Assembly: GCA_944393755.1 (NCBI GenBank)
Contig: CALYBF010000049.1
Coordinates: forward strand, 1-9,996
DNA from: an uncultured Clostridia bacterium
GTDB lineage: Bacteria > Bacillota > Clostridia > TANB77 > CAG-508
Reading direction: 5' to 3'
DNA: 9,996 nucleotides
How positions within the stretch are numbered: the first letter of the stretch is position 1; each line of letters starts with the position of its first letter. Both the position numbers and the translations under genes were made by a program. Positions 7,589 to 9,996 of the stretch are shown here, piece after piece. Under the pieces are notes generated by a model, which worked only from the letters and a program-made list of their open reading frames with translations, was not told the origin of the DNA and searched no databases.

Positions 7589-8125
7589 ATGAATAAATAT
7601 TTAACAGATATAATGGAAAATGACAAAGAATTTCAAGAAATTATATATCCATTAATCACAAATGAAACTGTTCTTCAGATGAAAAATTTTAGACAACATT
7701 ATGAAACATCTTGTTTCGACCATTGCTATATGGCAAGTTATTATTGCTTTCTTATTGCTAAAAAATATAATTTAGATTATAAATCTATTACTAGAGCTGC
7801 AATGCTACACGATTTATTTTTATATGATTGGCGAAAGAAACAGCCTGATAGAAAAGGGTTACACGCATTTACGCACGGAAAAATAGCATATGAAAACGCT
7901 TGTAAAATATTTGATTTAAACGAAAAAGAAAAAGATATAATAATAAAACATATGTGGCCTGTTACACCACAATTTCCTAAATATATTGAAGGTTTTATTT
8001 TAACTTTTGTCGATAAATATTGTGCAATGAGTGAAACTTTTGAAGTTTTAAAATCAAGATTATTTATGAGAAAAGCCTTTAGATATGCTTATTTATTTTT
8101 AAGCTTACTTATTATTAAAGTTTAA
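7589..8125 (+). CDS. HD-domain protein, putative metal-dependent phosphohydrolase
   Basis: A 178-residue soluble protein with the HD-superfamily metal-ligand order: H45 in FDHCYMAS, the defining H74-D75 in AAMLHDLFLYDW, H92 and H96 in LHAFTHGKIA, H121 in IIIKHMWPV, and D142 in FVDKYCAMSE. HD proteins hydrolyse phosphoester bonds, most often of nucleotides, using one or two metal ions; the extra histidines fit the two-metal type. Substrate is unknown and no partner domain (GAF, RelA, GGDEF) is attached. The last 20 residues are hydrophobic and aromatic (AYLFLSLLIIKV), perhaps a membrane-touching tail or a recent change to the C terminus. ATG at 7589 follows AAAAGGGG at 5-base spacing. It is monocistronic and the only plus-strand gene, convergent with the 116-residue protein gene. 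Confidence 0.9.
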   Translation: MNKYLTDIMENDKEFQEIIYPLITNETVLQMKNFRQHYETSCFDHCYMASYYCFLIAKKYNLDYKSITRAAMLHDLFLYDWRKKQPDRKGLHAFTHGKIAYENACKIFDLNEKEKDIIIKHMWPVTPQFPKYIEGFILTFVDKYCAMSETFEVLKSRLFMRKAFRYAYLFLSLLIIKV

Positions 8126-8133
8126 AAAAGATT

Positions 8134-8175
8134 ACCACTAGTAAACTATTATTAATTACTAGTGGTTTTATTTTA
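8134..8175. terminator. Bidirectional terminator between the HD gene and the 116-residue gene
   Basis: A perfect 11-bp inverted repeat, ACCACTAGTAA (8134-8144) and TTACTAGTGGT (8156-8166), loop of 11. On the plus strand it is followed by TTTATTTTAATTTTT and on the minus strand by AATCTTTTTT, so it can end transcription from both sides. It lies between the two convergent stop codons. Confidence 0.9.
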
Positions 8176-8523
8176 ATTTTTCTGCTTAGATACATCTCTC
8201 CATCTAATTAGTCTTATATCTTTATATTTTTTTAGGACTTCTCTATATTTATCATATTCTTCTTCCCATAATTCACTTGGTACATTTTCAAATGCTCTAA
8301 AAATCTTATCCGCTTCTGATAAATATATAATTTGCTCTTGTGGAGACATATTCTCATATTGTTTTGCAAATTTATATAATTTATCAAGCATTTGATTAGC
8401 TTCTATAAATGACCAAAAGTCTTTTACTTTTATTCCAAATAATTTTATTTGTAGTATTGCATATCCTGCCAAGGCAAATATTATAAATATTAATATATAT
8501 ATAACTGCTAATATCACCGTCAT
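8173..8523 (-). CDS. Small membrane-anchored protein of unknown function
   Basis: Not recognised. The 116-residue product begins with one long hydrophobic segment (about residues 3-28), then a soluble helical part rich in Glu, Lys, Tyr and Trp with no Cys. The segments MSPQEQIIYLSEADKIF and SELWEEEYDKYREVLKKY look amphipathic. With almost no charged residue before the helix, the orientation cannot be set from the positive-inside rule; the basic residues after it (KVKD, and the C-terminal RLIRWRD) make a cytoplasmic C terminus more likely. ATG at 8523 follows AAGAGGTG. It stands alone between the GIY-YIG gene terminator and the shared bidirectional terminator, with its own extended -10 promoter. 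Confidence 0.75.
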   Translation of the reverse strand: MTVILAVIYILIFIIFALAGYAILQIKLFGIKVKDFWSFIEANQMLDKLYKFAKQYENMSPQEQIIYLSEADKIFRAFENVPSELWEEEYDKYREVLKKYKDIRLIRWRDVSKQKN

Positions 8524-8559
8524 CTTTACACCTCTTCTTTTTTCCTTTTGTACTTTTTA

Positions 8560-8587
8560 ATTATAACATTTATTATTTTTTTTTTTT
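8560..8587 (-). promoter_or_regulatory. Extended -10 promoter with an A-tract, 116-residue protein gene
   Basis: Minus strand perfect TATAAT (8565-8560) with TGT directly in front (8568-8566). No good -35 is present; instead a run of 12 A (8587-8576) fills the spacer and -35 region and may act by bending or as an UP-like element. Confidence 0.6.
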
Positions 8588-8610
8588 ATTAATTTTAAAA
8601 AGAAAAAATT

Positions 8611-8656
8611 TTTAAAAAATAAAGGCAAAATAAAGCAAAATTACATTTGCTTTATT
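8611..8656 (-). terminator. Terminator overlapping the GIY-YIG stop codon
   Basis: On the minus strand AATAAAGCAAA (8656-8646) pairs perfectly with TTTGCTTTATT (8639-8629), loop of 6, followed by TTGCCTTTATTTTTT. The GIY-YIG stop codon (8657-8655) lies in the base of the stem, a compact end to the sigma/anti-sigma/GIY-YIG unit. Confidence 0.8.
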
Positions 8657-8963
8657 ATACTAATAAATATTTTGTTATATCTATTTTTTCATTATCTGAA
8701 AATATATCTTCTATTTTTTTATTTCTTATTAATTCTTCTTTTTTTGCTTTTGTTAGTTTTTTTATTGCATATTCTAATTTAGAAGCTAAAGATTTATTTT
8801 CTGTTTGCCATACCGCTTCTAATTTTTTAGCATTATGAGTATATGTGTATTTTGCACATTTTTCATTTTTAGAAAAATGTTCTTCCATCCTTCTTTTAAT
8901 ATCAACTGTTATTCCTGTATATATTGTATTATCTTTGCACCTTAACATATATATGTAATACAT
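8655..8963 (-). CDS. GIY-YIG domain protein, UPF0213 (YhbQ-like) type
   Basis: A 102-residue single-domain GIY-YIG protein. The two signature strands are YIYMLRC (3-9) and TIYTGIT (13-19), with the tyrosines in place; DIKRRMEEH (21-29) gives the conserved Arg and His; AKYTYTHNAKKLEAVW (37-52) is typical of the UPF0213 group; and SKLEYAIKKLTKAKKEELI (61-79) holds the metal-binding Glu at 64. GIY-YIG domains cut DNA in many proteins (UvrC, homing enzymes), but the cellular task of UPF0213 members is not settled. ATG at 8963 follows AAGGAGA, which overlaps the stop of the preceding anti-sigma/FtsX reading frame (12-bp gap), so the gene is expressed as the last member of that unit. It appears intact although the genes before it are broken. 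Confidence 0.93.
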   Translation of the reverse strand: MYYIYMLRCKDNTIYTGITVDIKRRMEEHFSKNEKCAKYTYTHNAKKLEAVWQTENKSLASKLEYAIKKLTKAKKEELIRNKKIEDIFSDNEKIDITKYLLV

Positions 8964-8975
8964 TTTAAATTCTCC

Positions 8976-9623
8976 TTATTTTCCAAGAAGCTCCAATATC
9001 ATAAATAAATATGGATTTAGATTAAAAGCCCCTTGCGTCTTTTTTACACCTTCTAAACTTATGATATTTTCTTCTATCTTTTTAGCATCTTTGATGTTTG
9101 TTTCTATTATGTAATATGAAGGAAATATATTATTTCCGATTTTCATAACCTGAAAGTAATTCTTTGTTTTCTATTTTAGATTTCATTTCATTTAAACCAT
9201 CTTCTTTAGTATAATATTTTATATTAGCATTTTTATCTATTTCTAATACTTTATTTTCTATTTCTTCCATTTGCTCTTGTGTTATATTATCTTCTAAAAA
9301 CATCTGTAATTTTCCTGCCTCTTTATAATAATAAGAAAATATACAAATATTAAAAGCAACAACTATTGTTAATATAATTCCTACCATAATTAGCAATTTG
9401 TTTTTCTTATTTATATTTTTTCTAACTTTTTTTAAATAATCTATTTCTTTTTTTCAGAAGAAATATTATTTTCTTCTTCTTTTAAATCTTGGAAAATTTT
9501 ATTACAATTTTCACAAGTTTTTAAATGTTCTTCTACCAATTTTTTTGATTCATTATGTAATGTATTATCTTTATATCCAAATAATAAATCTCGTACTATT
9601 TCACATTTTTTATCCATAATCAT
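8976..9623 (-). pseudogene. Zinc-finger anti-sigma factor fused to an FtsX-like extracellular domain, with two frame breaks
   Basis: Three frame segments read as one protein of about 215 residues. Segment 1 (9623-9441) is a zf-HC2 anti-sigma domain: C7, then H33-x3-C37-x2-C40 in HLKTCENC. Segment 2 (to 9130) continues in the -1 frame as KKEIDYLKKVRKN, a membrane helix (LLIMVGIILTIVVAFNICIF) and an FtsX-like external domain (MFLEDNITQEQMEEIENKV, YYTKEDGLNEM). Segment 3 (to 8976) completes that domain in a +1 frame (FPSYYIIETNIKDAKKIEEN, SLEGVKKTQ). No FtsX permease helices follow. The first break lies on a run of seven A forming A AAA AAG (9453-9447); the second lies between about 9147 and 9133, where removing one C would restore frame. 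The whole span is 648 bp, a multiple of three, so the shifts cancel. Segment 2 alone has only a TTG or internal ATG start and no ribosome site. The start overlaps the sigma stop as ATGA; a second ATG at 9617 is also possible. Decay, sequencing error, or (first site only) programmed shifting could explain it. Confidence 0.8.
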
Positions 9624-9859
9624 TTCTCCTCCTTTAATTTTTCTTTACCACGGAAAAATGTTACTCTTGTCCAACTTTCACTTTTACCCATTATTTCTGC
9701 AATTTCTTTATAACTTAAGTCTCCTAAAATTCTTAAATAGACAACATTTCTTGTTTTTTCATCTAATTTTTGAACTTTCTTAAACGTTTCTATTTTTTCT
9801 TGTTTTCCTATTATTTTTTCTTCTAAAGTATTTTCTTCAAAAACAAAATTGTCTATTTC
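9620..9859 (-). pseudogene. Sigma-70-like factor, region 4 half only, cut by an IS605-type element
   Basis: The last 79 codons of an ECF-like sigma factor. Region 4 is clear: KLDEKTRNVVYLRILGD, then the helix-turn-helix LSYKEIAEIMGKSESWTRV and a TFFRGKEKLKEE tail, which would recognise the -35 box. Relatives are about 160-185 residues, so region 2 (the -10 binding and core-binding half) is absent. Upstream in the same frame the sequence changes abruptly to GC-rich DNA with TnpB-like peptides and an element-end hairpin, so the gene is interrupted near 9860. The frame happens to stay open into the element, which could give a chimeric start but not a complete sigma factor. The stop (TGA) overlaps the anti-sigma ATG by 4 bases, the classic coupled sigma/anti-sigma pair. 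The AAAGGAGGAGAA ribosome site of the anti-sigma gene lies inside its last codons. Confidence 0.8.
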
Positions 9860-9996
9860 GTGAACTACCCATTGTCTAAAGCCAATGGGCTTCCTGCTTC
9901 TTAGACCTCGTAACCTACAATCTCCACAGGCGTTTATTCGGGCTGTCCCTTCCCTATATTTTTTTCTTATGCTATTTTTCTTAGTCCTTCCTTTAA
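9860..9996 (-). mobile_element. Right end of an IS200/IS605-family (TnpB) element, inserted in the sigma gene
   Basis: Minus-strand peptides typical of TnpB C termini appear in three frames: LKEGLRKIA followed by TAA (9969-9967), REGTARINACGD (to 9920), and EAGSPLALDNG followed by TAG (9900-9865). The DNA is much richer in GC than its surroundings (hand count 47 of 100 at 9861-9960 against 21 of 100 at 9761-9860). A 7-bp hairpin, CCCATTG/CAATGGG with an 8-base loop (9889-9868), lies at the end, as in IS605 right ends that end in subterminal palindromes. The element boundary is inferred to be just after GTAGTTCAC, near 9860. Frame changes mean tnpB is either decayed here or ends at the TAA with the rest kept as RNA. 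The remainder of the element is outside the window. Confidence 0.65.
9860..9996 (-). ncRNA. Possible TnpB omega-RNA (reRNA) scaffold
   Basis: Known of the family: IS605 TnpB nucleases use an RNA from the 3' end of tnpB up to the right end, with the guide read from flanking DNA. Here the GC-rich, foldable 9868-9960 stretch (GGG-ACAG-CCC, CCTGT...TGTAGG with wobble pairs, and the end hairpin CCCATTG/CAATGGG) occupies that place, and the coding frame is broken while family peptides remain readable, as expected if the RNA is what is conserved. No promoter or 5' end can be seen. This is inference from position and fold. Confidence 0.35.
9868..9889 (-). repeat. Hairpin at the IS605-type right end
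   Basis: Perfect 7-bp inverted repeat, CCCATTG and CAATGGG on the minus strand, with loop GCTTTAGA. It lies 8 bp inside the inferred element boundary. In this family such imperfect or perfect hairpins are read as single-stranded DNA by the TnpA transposase. Confidence 0.65.

Noticed and set aside
8655..8963. Homing endonuclease mobility gene
   Set aside because: It is a short single-domain UPF0213-type protein embedded in an operon with no intron, intein or DNA-binding module.
9130..9396. Separate 88-residue gene starting at TTG 9396
   Set aside because: There is no ribosome site, the open frame extends further upstream with protein-like sequence, and it continues the anti-sigma protein in the -1 frame.
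9620..9996. A single long in-frame sigma protein through the window edge
   Set aside because: The frame is open, but upstream of 9860 the composition jumps in GC and the peptides match TnpB ends (NACGD, EAGSPL) and not sigma region 2, so the frame is a chance join.

Overview
The window comes from a very AT-rich, low-GC Gram-positive bacterium, most likely a member of the Clostridia. The support is A/T-ending codons, strong AGGAGG-type ribosome binding sites, sigma-A promoters with extended -10 boxes, short T-tailed terminators, and the gene families present (LCP, VanZ-like, ECF-like sigma with a zinc-finger anti-sigma, IS605-type element). Almost everything reads on the minus strand; the only plus-strand gene is an HD-domain protein at 7589-8125.

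Right to left (the direction of transcription). 9996-8611: the right end of an IS200/IS605-family (TnpB) element sits against the 3' half of a sigma-70-like gene. That gene is followed, with a 4-base overlap, by a zinc-finger anti-sigma gene that continues through a membrane segment into an FtsX-like extracellular domain. The anti-sigma gene carries two frame breaks, the first exactly on a dnaX-type A AAA AAG slippery heptamer. A GIY-YIG (UPF0213-type) protein closes this unit. 8523-8173: a small membrane-anchored protein of unknown function, convergent with the HD-domain gene; the two share a bidirectional terminator.

7384-5678: argS, arginyl-tRNA synthetase, divergent from the HD gene. Immediately after argS come five 11-bp direct repeats. 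They stop 3 bp short of the -35 box of a near-consensus promoter that drives an unrecognised 414-residue soluble protein (5552-4308), which ends at a clear terminator.

4172-1835: a three-gene cell-envelope operon with its own promoter and terminator: an unknown single-pass membrane protein, an LCP (LytR-CpsA-Psr) glycopolymer transferase starting at GTG, and a VanZ-like membrane protein. 1621-1: a membrane-bound NDP-sugar 4,6-dehydratase of the PglF/CapD/EpsC type, with its own promoter and cut off by the window edge. Together the last four genes point to synthesis and attachment of surface polysaccharide.

No rRNA, tRNA, CRISPR array or replication origin was seen. The most interesting parts are the repeat-controlled unknown gene and the disrupted sigma/anti-sigma locus with its possible TnpB omega-RNA.
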